Positions 10,623 through 19,343 of a stretch of DNA of 64,000 nt are shown here, in pieces. The notes under the pieces were generated by a model that was given only the letters and a program-made list of their open reading frames with translations, searched no databases and had not been told where the DNA came from. Source of the DNA: Aquibium microcysteis (GTDB lineage Bacteria > Pseudomonadota > Alphaproteobacteria > Rhizobiales > Rhizobiaceae); contig NZ_CP061080.1 in NCBI RefSeq assembly GCF_014495845.1, forward strand, positions 4,268,001 to 4,332,000, read 5' to 3'. A program made the position numbers and the translations under genes. Position 1 is the stretch's first letter. Each line of letters starts with the position of its first letter.

Positions 10623-10648
10623 GGGGCTGTCCGGGTTTGGACAGCCCC
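10623..10648 (+). terminator. Hairpin after the small membrane protein gene
   Basis: A perfect 10-bp stem, GGGGCTGTCC (10623-10632) with GGACAGCCCC (10639-10648), encloses a 6-base loop 32 bases after the stop. The following bases (ATTCTCCCC) are not a strong T-tract, so termination efficiency is uncertain. Confidence 0.5.
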
Positions 10649-11380
10649 ATTCTCCCCTTCCCCAAATGCCCACGCACCATGCGCGAGACGGACATGGCAA
10701 CGGCTCGATCTCGAGCGCGGCCATCCATCAGCAGAGCGCGCGATCACACAGGTGCAAAGCGATCGCCGCGACGGCATTTCCCCTTGCAGATACAGGCACG
10801 CTCCACTGAGCAATCATCCTTCCACGGGAGGCGCCGAGCACGACCTCGCGTCGATATCCGAAACGGTTGCGGAATTCGGATCCAAGGCGCTCGTCTCGCA
10901 GTTCGCCGGCCCAGCCTGCGGCAACATCCTCATCGATGCCGATGGCGTTCCGAGGGGCTGGTGTGCATGATGACGCTCCCCCCGATTGGTTGGAACGAGC
11001 AGACCAGGGCCACCGGTTACCGGCATGTCTGACAATGCCAGTCCCGAACTCGCCACGCCGCCCTGCCTGGTGCCGGGGCTAGGAACCAAGGTGTCCCCTG
11101 CCCGAGCGAAGTCCTAGACCATGGCGTGATTGCTGAGGGGGATGCAGCCTGGGGCCGACACTGTCCGGGGACCAAACCGCCCATACGCGATTGAGGCACA
11201 ACTCGTGACATGAGATGCTCGTGGATGTGACGGGCTTCCAAATCCGTCATCAAAACAGACCCTTGCCATCGGTCCCTATAGTGTTGCGCATGCTAAGCAA
11301 CTGATGAACCCATCATACACTCTTGCACATACACCTCATGCTTCCTATCTCTTGGCCTCACCCTTACCGAGAGCCAGCAG
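10649..11380. other. Gene-poor stretch inside the island
   Basis: About 730 bases with only short overlapping frames and no recognisable domain or good ribosome-binding site. The last 100 bases must hold the recombinase promoter. I see no insertion sequence ends. It may be decayed mobile-element DNA. Confidence 0.4.
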
Positions 11381-12151
11381 ATGAACCGACAACAGCCGCA
11401 GCCCGCCGTCTCCTACACGCGTGTGTCCACCAAGGCTCAGGGCGACCGCGGGATCGGCCTTGATGGCCAAAGGCACGCGATCAAAGCCTGCGCTGATGTC
11501 CTCGGCTACAAGATCATCGGTCATTTTTCCGATACGGCCTCCGGCGCGGGAGAGAGGAACCTCGAGAAACGACCCGGACTCCAGCAGGCAATCGCGATCG
11601 CAAGGGCACGCGGAATACCCATCATCGTATCAGAGTTCGACCGGCTTTCCAGGAACACGAGCACGACCACGAGGATCATGATCGAGGAGGGCATCGACGT
11701 ATTCTCCGCGACCGAAGGACGATTGGAGGATTTGTCGATGATCCTAAGCAGGGCTGCTCGTGCCCAGCACGAACGGGATATGATCTCTAAGCGCACCAGG
11801 GAGGCACTGGCCGAAAAGAAGCGTCAGGGCGTAAAGCTGGGCAACCCCAACATCTCCGAGGTGCAGAAGGTCGGTGCTGCACGGAACAAGGAGCGCGCCG
11901 AGGACAAGGCCGTGGAGATCGCCGACGCCCTGGAGGAGGTCGACAACTGGAGCACGCTCACCGCTGCTGACGTTGTAGATCTCCTGAACGACCGCTCGAT
12001 CCTCACCGGCAGGGGCAGGCCGTGGACGCTCAGCGCTATTCGTCGTCCGCTCGCCAGTGCCAAACGTCATCTGGAGGCTCGAAAGGACAAGCCGCGAATT
12101 CTGGACGAGAACGAGACCTACCGCCGGAACCCGAACTTCGGTCGCTTTTGA
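11381..12151 (+). CDS. Serine recombinase (resolvase family)
   Basis: A 256-aa protein with an N-terminal resolvase catalytic domain. YTRVSTKAQ places the nucleophile at Ser16; SEFDRLSRN and the helix E region with QHERDMISKRTREALAEKKRQG follow, and GVKLGNPN leads into the C-terminal DNA-binding part. The size is that of small resolvase/invertases, not large serine integrases. It could resolve dimers or invert a segment of the island; the target site was not found. It shows a second recombination activity next to the tyrosine integrase. Confidence 0.9.
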   Translation: MNRQQPQPAVSYTRVSTKAQGDRGIGLDGQRHAIKACADVLGYKIIGHFSDTASGAGERNLEKRPGLQQAIAIARARGIPIIVSEFDRLSRNTSTTTRIMIEEGIDVFSATEGRLEDLSMILSRAARAQHERDMISKRTREALAEKKRQGVKLGNPNISEVQKVGAARNKERAEDKAVEIADALEEVDNWSTLTAADVVDLLNDRSILTGRGRPWTLSAIRRPLASAKRHLEARKDKPRILDENETYRRNPNFGRF

Positions 12152-13253
12152 CAAAGTCAACCTTTCGGTTGTCACGGGCTGCGAGTTGGCCATGCTCGGA
12201 ACGTGGGGCATCCACTCAGCTGAGCCACGGTATCTGTTCGACCCTGATGGCGGGAATCAGGTTTACGTCAGGTTGTCGATTGAGCGGCAAAAATGCCATT
12301 TCCATGCGTGCGGACGGTCGAGCGCCGGCCGCCGACGATGCAGGATACCCGCACGTCTGGACCGGCGGCAGGGGTCGTGGCGGTTGGCGTCTTCCACGCG
12401 TCAATACCTATCCGGCCGCAGGATCCAAGGCGCGTGGTCAGCAAGCTCCTGAGCTGGTATGGGGAGTAGGCCCTCGATCCGAACGCTCGACTTGTGGTGA
12501 TGCACCGGCCACCGGATTGCTGGAGAAATCACCGATACCCGTCCGGTCGCCAATTATCCGTTGATCCCGCACGCCCGATGGCGCCAAGGCGCCCACGCCG
12601 CTGCACCGGCCGCGATCAGAGTGACGCCAGCCAAGCGTCGGCTTGGCACCTGTCGCAGTCGTCGAGCTTTACTGGTCGGCGAAAAGCGAAACCGTTGCGG
12701 ATATCGATCCGGCCTGCTGATCCGTCTTCGGGCTCCGAGTGGACGCGCGCAGATCTACCACGTCGTCCCCATGACCTGACGCACGCCGGGATGGAGGCAG
12801 TGGCAACGCGCGTTGGACGACAAGCCTCTGCCCCGTGCTCAACGCGAGAATGCCCGCCTCGGTCACCTCCGGCCGCACATGGCGCTTCGGACGCCTGCCG
12901 ACGCGGATATGGTCGGTGAGAGTTGTCGAGATGCGGCTGATGGCATCGAGCATCCCGTCAGAGACACGAAGACCCGGAGAGGCTGGCAAGTCTACCTCCG
13001 GGTCAACGTGGTCATCTAAGGAAAGGAGTCGGGGCGCGAATGCCTCGGTCCTGCTACAGGTTCAAAGATAGCCCGCCGCGGTCTCCTCGACAAGGTCAGG
13101 CTACGGTCCCGCACGCCGGTGGCAAAGAGCCGTGCGCGAGGCCATCAGCATAGACCGCCGCGAGCAGAAGAGGCTTTCGCTGCGGAATGCGCGCGAGAAC
13201 CCTCGAACTACGGCCGAATCTTGATCCAATCACATGCTCGCCGATAGCTATGG
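12152..13253. other. Gene-poor stretch inside the island
   Basis: About 1.1 kb without a supportable gene. Frames up to 180 aa exist on both strands, but they overlap heavily, lack good starts and contain no motif I recognise. The longest minus-strand frame (12669-12989) is discussed under rejected items. Probably eroded DNA between the recombinase and the next gene. Confidence 0.45.
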
Positions 13254-13742
13254 CTACCAGTGGCTTCTGTTCGCCTGGATCCACTTCGTCAGTTCGTTGA
13301 CGACATCCGCACGCAGCTTGTAACCGTTTCTGAGTGCTCGTGCGACAGACTGGTCGAGACTTGGAAGGCCCATTTCCCGCATCATGTCTCCGGGCGTGAT
13401 GCCGCGCTTCTTAATGATGTTCGTGATCCTAGCAGATGAAGCAGGCGACAGCCGGTGGTCCGCATCGACGATCGGGGTGGACGTCGCTGGTGCTGATGAC
13501 GCTACTGATACGCGCCCCGACCTCTTGATCCAGTTGATAAAGTCCATGCGCTCCTTGTCGGTGGCTTTGGCCCACGCGTTCTTCATGTCCTGAAGCCTGC
13601 TCGACGCCTTTCGCAGGCCTGCTGCGATCAACGCCTCACGGTCGGATCGATAGTTGCCGGCCTTCAGATCGGCGAAGATCACCGGATGCTCCCTCTGGAG
13701 GCGTTTCATGTAATAGGCTTTATCTCGGACCCTTGTCGGCAT
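13254..13742 (-). CDS. Hypothetical protein, probably helical
   Basis: A 162-aa protein of unknown function. The first 75 residues (MPTRVRDKAYYMKRLQREHP, then FADLKAGNYRSDREALIAAG and KERMDFINWIK) are rich in charged helices. A variable Ser/Ala linker around 80-100 leads to a second helical part (SSARITNIIKKRGITPGDMMREMGLPS then SVARALRNGYKLRADVVNELTKW) that could be a small helix-turn-helix. The frame is open from 13820, but MPTRV is preferred because the upstream residues look random. Island cargo; no recognised family. Confidence 0.55.
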   Translation of the reverse strand: MPTRVRDKAYYMKRLQREHPVIFADLKAGNYRSDREALIAAGLRKASSRLQDMKNAWAKATDKERMDFINWIKRSGRVSVASSAPATSTPIVDADHRLSPASSARITNIIKKRGITPGDMMREMGLPSLDQSVARALRNGYKLRADVVNELTKWIQANRSHW

Positions 13743-13940
13743 TATGCACACTCGGTTGAAGGCGGGTTGGTAGATACGGCTATCTGACCACAGCGAACGG
13801 TAGTCCAACCACTTTAACATCCATCCGGTTGATCACAGCCCAAAGGGTGTAGCGTCCGAGATCGAACTCCGGCGCTCGCGCACGATCCGTTCCTTGAAAC
13901 GGGACTGCATTTCCAAGAGGGTCGCACGGCGTCGCCCGAT

Positions 13941-14435
13941 CTAGTCGCAGACCGCGACTACCGCCTCGATCTCGACCGTGATGTTTCCCGGCAGGGAACC
14001 GACGCCGACGGCGGAGCGCGCGTGCTCGCCACAATCGCCCAGCACCTTCACGAAAAGATCGGAGCAGCCGTTGATGACGGCCGGGTGGTCGCCGAATTCC
14101 GGCACGGCGTTGACCATGCCGAGCAGCTTCACGATCCGCTTGATCCGTCCGAGGTCGCCGAGCACGTCGTGCAGGACGGACAGCAAATTGATGCCGGTCA
14201 ACCATGCGTGGGCATAGGCTTCGTCGACGGTGACGCCTGCGCCCACCTTGCCGGTGTGTAGGTAGCCATTCGCCTCCCGCGGCCCCTGGCCGGACAGGAA
14301 GATGAGGTTGCCCTCGCGGACGTGCGTCAGGAAATTCGCGATCGGCGGCGGGGGCGGCGGGAGCACGATGCCGAGCCGGGCGAGCCGGTCCTCGGGCGAA
14401 GCCTCGGCGGGGTCCTGGCGATCAGCGATAGTCAT
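13941..14435 (-). CDS. RidA/YjgF-family enamine/imine deaminase-like protein
   Basis: A 164-aa member of the longer RidA branch. RidA proteins hydrolyse reactive enamine/imine intermediates such as 2-aminoacrylate released by PLP enzymes. The hallmark C-terminal Arg and strand pattern are present (ARSAVGVGSLPGNITVEIEAVVAV). A proline run (residues 25-31) precedes the domain. It is the last gene of a same-strand block that begins with a PLP-dependent lyase-like gene, so it probably clears an imine made by that enzyme. Confidence 0.88.
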   Translation of the reverse strand: MTIADRQDPAEASPEDRLARLGIVLPPPPPPIANFLTHVREGNLIFLSGQGPREANGYLHTGKVGAGVTVDEAYAHAWLTGINLLSVLHDVLGDLGRIKRIVKLLGMVNAVPEFGDHPAVINGCSDLFVKVLGDCGEHARSAVGVGSLPGNITVEIEAVVAVCD

Positions 14436-14487
14436 GCAACGCTCCAGTCAAGATGTTCGGTGCCAACAGATCCCGCCTCGGGGCCGG

Positions 14488-15453
14488 TCAGTCGGCATAG
14501 TGGCAGGCAGCCTCGGCGCCGGAGGTGACGGGGCGCAGAGCGGGACGCTCGGCCCGACAGATGTCGGTCGCGATCGGGCAGCGCGGATGGAAAGTGCAGC
14601 CGGACGGAGGATCGAGCGGGCTCGGCACCTCGCCGCGCGGCACCTTTGTGCGGGCGTGCCGGCGCGCGGGATCCGGCCGCGGCACCGCGTCCATCAACGT
14701 GCGGGTGTAAGGATGGCTCGGGCGATTATAGACCGCGGCCGTTTGGCCGATTTCGACGATCCGGCCCAGATACATAACCGCGACCCGGTCGCTGATGTGC
14801 TGGACGATGCCGAGATCATGGGCGACAAACAGGTAGGCGAGCCCGAACTCCCTCCGGATGTCGGCCATCAGGTTGACGACCTGCGCCTGGATCGACACAT
14901 CGAGCGCGGAGACCGGCTCGTCGGCGACGATCAGCGAGGGGTTCAACGCCAGCGCCCGGGCGATCGCGAGCCGCTGTCGCTGGCCGCCCGAGAACTTCGA
15001 CGGCACGTTGGACATCTGGTCGGGCCGAAGACCGACGCGAGCAAACAGGTCGGCCACTCTGGCCCTGCGTTCCGAAGCGCTACCGAGTCCGTGGACGATC
15101 AGCGGCTCCTCGACGATGTCGCCCGCGCGCTGGCGCGGGTCGAGCGAGCCGTTCGGATCCTGGAAGATCATCTGCACCTTGCGTCGCATCGGCCGCATGG
15201 CACGGTGCGAGACGTGGGTGATGTCGACACCGTCGAGCAGGACCTGGCCCTCGTCGGGTTCGAGAAGCCGCACGATCATCTTGCCAACCGTCGACTTGCC
15301 GCAGCCGCTCTCGCCCACGAGGCCGAGCGTCTCGCCGGGCGCGATCGAAAGCGAGACGTCGTCTACCGCAAACACCGTCGCCGGACGGCCGCTCATGCCG
15401 CGAGGGACGGTGAAGCGCTTGGATATGTTCCTGACGTCGAGCAGCGCGGTCAT
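14488..15453 (-). CDS. Dipeptide/oligopeptide-type ABC transporter ATP-binding protein (DppF-like)
   Basis: A 321-aa ATPase of the peptide/nickel importer family. Walker A GESGCGKST (about residues 44-52), Q-loop QDPNGSLDPR, signature FSGGQRQR, Walker B LIVADEPVSALD and the H-loop VAHDL are all intact. The C-terminal oligopeptide extension with CTFHPRCPIATDIC, a cysteine motif of this subfamily, is present. The ATG at 15453 overlaps the stop of the upstream ATPase gene. The two ATPases would form the heterodimeric motor. Confidence 0.95.
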   Translation of the reverse strand: MTALLDVRNISKRFTVPRGMSGRPATVFAVDDVSLSIAPGETLGLVGESGCGKSTVGKMIVRLLEPDEGQVLLDGVDITHVSHRAMRPMRRKVQMIFQDPNGSLDPRQRAGDIVEEPLIVHGLGSASERRARVADLFARVGLRPDQMSNVPSKFSGGQRQRLAIARALALNPSLIVADEPVSALDVSIQAQVVNLMADIRREFGLAYLFVAHDLGIVQHISDRVAVMYLGRIVEIGQTAAVYNRPSHPYTRTLMDAVPRPDPARRHARTKVPRGEVPSPLDPPSGCTFHPRCPIATDICRAERPALRPVTSGAEAACHYAD

Positions 15454-16445
15454 TGCTCCACCTCCACCGGATACCAGCAGGCTGCACGGTGGCCCGGCGT
15501 CATCTCGGCGAGAGGCGGCCGGTCGCGCGAGCAACGATCACGGGCGCGAGGGCAGCGTGGCGCGAACGCACACCCCGGAGGCAACGCCCAAAGCGCGGGA
15601 ACGACACCTGGAATCTCGGTTAGCGGCTGAGATGTCGTGGCGCCTTCCGCGCCCTCGATCCGCGGAATCGAGCCAAGCAAGCCGTTCGTGTATGGGTGGC
15701 GCGGGGAAACGAAGAGTTGCCCGGTGGTCGCCTCCTCGACGATCCGGCCGGCATACATGACCGCGACACGATCGGCGGTCTCGGCCACCACCGCGAGGTC
15801 GTGCGTGATCAGAATCGTTGCGGCGCCGACGGAAGCCTGGAGGTCGCTGAACGTCTCAAGGATCTGCGCCTGCGTCGTCACGTCGAGCGCCGTGGTCGGC
15901 TCGTCCGCGATCAGCACGTCGGGATCGCAGGCGAGCGCCAGGGCGATCACCACGCGCTGGCGCATTCCGCCCGACATCTGGTGCGGATAGTCGTCATACC
16001 GCCGCCTTGGGTCGGGAATCCGCACCAGTTCGAACAGTTCTTCGACGCGCTTGCGTGCAGCCGCCGCACTGAGCCCCTTGTGAAGGCGCAACACCTCCGC
16101 GACCTGCGGCCCCACACGGATCGAAGGATTGAGCGAGGTCATCGGCTCCTGGAAGATCAGACCGATCCGGTTGCCCCTGATGTCCATGAGGCGCGCCTCG
16201 CTGGCGCCTGCAAGATCGACGTCACCGAACAGGATCTTTCCCGAGACGATCTCGGCGACCGGCTCCGGCAGAAGCCGCATGATGGCCAGCGCCGTCATGC
16301 TCTTGCCGGAACCGGATTCGCCGACCAGCGCCAGCACCTCGTTGCGCGAGACGTCGAAGGAGATGTCGCTGACCGCCTCAAAGCTGCGCTCGGCGGTGCA
16401 GAGCTCCACGGTCAGTCCCTGGACGGAGAGAAGCGGCGCTGTCAT
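15450..16445 (-). CDS. Dipeptide/oligopeptide-type ABC transporter ATP-binding protein (DppD-like)
   Basis: A 331-aa partner ATPase. Walker [11 protein letters not shown]-loop QEPMTSLNP, signature MSGGMRQR, Walker [13 protein letters not shown] and switch ITHDL are intact, with the C-terminal [14 protein letters not shown] extension. The ATG at 16445 overlaps the amidohydrolase stop (ATGA), so the genes are coupled. DppD is the usual first ATPase of this importer class. Confidence 0.95.
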   Translation of the reverse strand: MTAPLLSVQGLTVELCTAERSFEAVSDISFDVSRNEVLALVGESGSGKSMTALAIMRLLPEPVAEIVSGKILFGDVDLAGASEARLMDIRGNRIGLIFQEPMTSLNPSIRVGPQVAEVLRLHKGLSAAAARKRVEELFELVRIPDPRRRYDDYPHQMSGGMRQRVVIALALACDPDVLIADEPTTALDVTTQAQILETFSDLQASVGAATILITHDLAVVAETADRVAVMYAGRIVEEATTGQLFVSPRHPYTNGLLGSIPRIEGAEGATTSQPLTEIPGVVPALWALPPGCAFAPRCPRARDRCSRDRPPLAEMTPGHRAACWYPVEVEQ

Positions 16446-17560
16446 GGGTCGGTCGGCTGGCGGAGAGCCGGGAACAGCGCCACCGCGTTGTCGCGCAGGA
16501 TCGCCCGGCGATCGGCGTCCGACAGGTAGTCGCTGTATCGCGTGAAATAGGTCAGCGACTCCGCGTAGGTGCAGTAGCGGTCGACGTTGGGCGCGTCCGA
16601 GCCCCACAGGAAGCGCCCTGCCCCGAACCGGTCGAGCAACTGGCGAATGTGGCCATGCGCCCGCGGATAGGGATACTCCTGCCGCCCACCCCAGGCGATC
16701 GGATAGAGGATCTCGGCCGAGACCGGCGCCTCGGTGAGAAGCGTATCCAGGACCGGAGGCAGCGTCAGCCGGTCGTTGTCGTCGCAATAGAGAGCCGTCG
16801 GCACGCCATGGACCAGGACGTGCCGAATGCCGGGAAAGCGATCGACGATGCGAGCCAGGTGCCGCATCTCGTCTTCGTAGGTCCCCACCGGCGAGTTGCC
16901 CGACTGGACCCAGAATACCGGCAAGCCGCTCCGCTCCACGAGCGACCAGTAGGGATCGTAGGCCGGATCGGAGTGTATCGGCCTGTAACCGCTGCGGAAC
17001 ATGCCCGTCGTCGTGAAGTAGAAGCCCGCCATGCCCAATCGCCCGATCTCGTCGTTGAGGCGCTCGAGTTCGACGTCGGTGTAGGCGAAGGCCTCCTCGA
17101 CCTGGGCCAAGCCAATGAAACGGCCCGGATGCTCCTTCGTGGCGGTCGCGAAGTCCTCCGCGAGATTGCCGTAGATATGCTCGTTCTGGAGCACCGCGGT
17201 CGCCACGCCGGCATAGTCCATGTAGGCGAGCAGGGTCTCGGCGGACATCTCGAGATTGCTCATCCATGGCGCGAGGAACTGGACATACTGGTCCTCGCCA
17301 TCGACGGTCCACTCGTAGCGGCCATGCGTCCCGACCCGGAAGTTGACGTCCCGGCGGCCGGCCGGAGAAGGGTCGGCCGGATCCCACAAGGGCCGCTCCG
17401 TCACGAGAGAGCGGTCGCTCATCCGGCGATAGGGCTGGTTGCCATGCACGTGCATGGATCGCTGCTGGTGCAGGAGATGCGACGCCACGTCGGCAAAGCC
17501 GGCGGCCGTCGCTGCGGGCGGAAAGATGTGGGCGTGACAGTCGATGATGCCGTAGTCCAT
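16442..17560 (-). CDS. Amidohydrolase-2 family metal-dependent hydrolase
   Basis: A 372-aa TIM-barrel hydrolase or decarboxylase of the amidohydrolase-2 group. The N-terminal metal-binding DCHAHIF (His9, His11) and C-terminal GSDAPN, with a likely metal-ligand Asp, are visible, and HVLVHG contributes a mid-barrel His. It sits inside the ABC operon, 10 bp after the permease gene and overlapping the ATPase gene. It probably acts on the imported compound or a product of it. The exact reaction cannot be told. Confidence 0.85.
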   Translation of the reverse strand: MDYGIIDCHAHIFPPAATAAGFADVASHLLHQQRSMHVHGNQPYRRMSDRSLVTERPLWDPADPSPAGRRDVNFRVGTHGRYEWTVDGEDQYVQFLAPWMSNLEMSAETLLAYMDYAGVATAVLQNEHIYGNLAEDFATATKEHPGRFIGLAQVEEAFAYTDVELERLNDEIGRLGMAGFYFTTTGMFRSGYRPIHSDPAYDPYWSLVERSGLPVFWVQSGNSPVGTYEDEMRHLARIVDRFPGIRHVLVHGVPTALYCDDNDRLTLPPVLDTLLTEAPVSAEILYPIAWGGRQEYPYPRAHGHIRQLLDRFGAGRFLWGSDAPNVDRYCTYAESLTYFTRYSDYLSDADRRAILRDNAVALFPALRQPTDP

Positions 17561-17570
17561 GGTTAGTCCG

Positions 17571-18419
17571 TCAGTTTCTCGAGGCAGGGTCGAAGACGTC
17601 GCGCAGCCCGTCGCCGAAGGCGTTGAAGGCGAGCACGAGCAGCGAGATCGCGACGCCGGGCGCGATCACGAGATGCGGCGCGATGGTCAGGTATTCGCGA
17701 CTCGCGCCCAGCATGGTGCCCCATTCCGGCGCCGGCGGCTGGACGCCAAGGCCGAGAAAGCCGAGCGCCGAGCCGATCAGCACGGCCTGGCCGGCATTGA
17801 GGCTGAGTTCGATGATGATGACCGTGGCGGCGTTCGGGAGGATGTGCCGCAGCAGGATGCGCGTATGGCCCATGCCGACGGTGATGGCCGCGGCCACGAA
17901 ATCCTCCTCGCGCAGCTCGATCACGCGGCCACGCACTAGCCTTGCCAGGGGCGGGATGAAGCTTGCGGTGATGGCGATGGTGAGCCCGGTCGCCGACGCG
18001 CCGGCGACGGAGGCGATCGCGATCGCCAGCACGATGTTGGGCACCGTAAGAAGCAGGTCGATGATGCCGGTGACGATGCGATCGGTCAGCCCGCCGAAAT
18101 AGCCAGCGACCGAGCCGAGCGCGATGCCGCCGATCCCGGCGAAGAAGACCGAGGCGAGCGCGATCGAGAGGGTGAACCGGGTTCCGACGATAAGGCGCGA
18201 GAGGATGTCGCGGCCGACATTGTCGGTGCCAAGCAGATGCGCCTCAGACGGCGCCTCCAGCATTGCGAACAGATCCTGGGCCGTCGGATCATAGGGCGCG
18301 ATCCGTTCGCCGAGGATGGCGAGCGCCGCGAAGGCGGCAAGCAGCGTGGCGCCCAGCCAGAGGAAGAGATTGATGCGGCGCGCCCCACGGCGCCTGCGGC
18401 GGACAACGGCCTCAGGCAT
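17571..18419 (-). CDS. Peptide-type ABC transporter permease (DppC-like)
   Basis: A 282-aa inner-membrane subunit of the BPD_transp_1 family, with an Arg-rich cytoplasmic N-terminus (RRRRRGARR), a first helix (LFLWLGATLLAAFAALAIL), the DppC-type periplasmic segment LLGTDNVGRDILSRLIVGTR, then a five-helix core. The coupling loop is around RILLRHILPNAA. It overlaps the DppB-like gene by 8 bases. Confidence 0.94.
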   Translation of the reverse strand: MPEAVVRRRRRGARRINLFLWLGATLLAAFAALAILGERIAPYDPTAQDLFAMLEAPSEAHLLGTDNVGRDILSRLIVGTRFTLSIALASVFFAGIGGIALGSVAGYFGGLTDRIVTGIIDLLLTVPNIVLAIAIASVAGASATGLTIAITASFIPPLARLVRGRVIELREEDFVAAAITVGMGHTRILLRHILPNAATVIIIELSLNAGQAVLIGSALGFLGLGVQPPAPEWGTMLGASREYLTIAPHLVIAPGVAISLLVLAFNAFGDGLRDVFDPASRN

Positions 18420-19332
18420 AACGCAGCCTCGGGTTGACGAAGCGGTAGATCACCTCGACCGCGATGTTGATGACGAGGAACGACACGACGAAGATCAGGA
18501 CGATCGCCTGGACCAGCGTATAGTCGCGCACGGACACCGCCGTCAGCAGCAGGTCGCCGATGCCCGGCCAGGCGAACAGCCGCTCGATGACCACCGATCC
18601 GCCGAGCAGATATCCGGCCTGAAGGCCGATCACGGTGACGGTGGGGATCATGACATTGCGCAGCACGTGGCGACGCAACGCCAGCCCCTTGGATAGACCC
18701 TTGGCGCGCGCGGTGCGCACATAGTCCTTGCGCAGTTCCTCGATGACGACGCCGCGAGTCATTCGCGCCAGAAGGGCAATCAGCCGCGCCGCGAGCGCGA
18801 GCGTCGGAATGACGAGCGAAGCCGGGCCGCTGGCACCGAAGCTCGGCAGCAAGCCCATGCCGACGGACAGCCAGGCGATCAGGATCATGCCCAGCCAGAA
18901 GTTGGGAATCGCCAGCAGCCCGACCACCGAGAGCGAGATCAGGTAGTCGGGCAGCCTGTTGCGGTAGGCTGCAGCCACGACGCCGGCGGGAATGCCGATG
19001 GCAATCGTGAGCAGGATCGCCGCGCTGGCCAGCGCCAGGGTCGCCGGCAGCCGGTATAGAATGTGCGGCAGCGGATTGCCCCGGAACGTGGTCGAGTAGC
19101 CGAAGTCGCCGACCACCAGCCCGGAGACGTGTTTTGCGTATTGCTCGAGAAGCGGCCGATCGAGGCCAAGCTGCACACGCACGGCCTCGATCTCGGCCTG
19201 GGTAGCCGTGGCCCCGGCGACGAAGGCAGCCTCGTCGCCGGGAACCGACTTGAAGATGACAAACAGGATCGTGACGACGCCGAGCACCACCAGCGGAATG
19301 GTCGCGAAGCGCTTGGCTAGGAACCCGATCAT
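18412..19332 (-). CDS. Peptide-type ABC transporter permease (DppB-like)
   Basis: A 306-aa permease whose N-terminus MIGFLAKRFATIPLVVLGVVTILFVIFKSVPGDEAAFVAG is the typical DppB head, followed by a six-helix core and the coupling segment KGLSKGLALRRHVLRNVMIP. An in-frame GTG sits 3 bases upstream; the ATG at 19332 is chosen. It follows the substrate-binding protein gene by 11 bp. Confidence 0.94.
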   Translation of the reverse strand: MIGFLAKRFATIPLVVLGVVTILFVIFKSVPGDEAAFVAGATATQAEIEAVRVQLGLDRPLLEQYAKHVSGLVVGDFGYSTTFRGNPLPHILYRLPATLALASAAILLTIAIGIPAGVVAAAYRNRLPDYLISLSVVGLLAIPNFWLGMILIAWLSVGMGLLPSFGASGPASLVIPTLALAARLIALLARMTRGVVIEELRKDYVRTARAKGLSKGLALRRHVLRNVMIPTVTVIGLQAGYLLGGSVVIERLFAWPGIGDLLLTAVSVRDYTLVQAIVLIFVVSFLVINIAVEVIYRFVNPRLRYA

Positions 19333-19343
19333 CACAATGCGCT

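Noticed and set aside
10524..10970. 148-aa plus-strand frame ending in GNILIDADGVPRGWCA
   Set aside because: It overlaps the membrane-protein gene and the hairpin behind it, and its sequence has the Arg-rich look of random high-GC DNA.
12669..12989. 106-aa minus-strand frame in the gene-poor part of the island
   Set aside because: No ribosome-binding site, no recognisable domain and other equally long frames overlap it on the plus strand.
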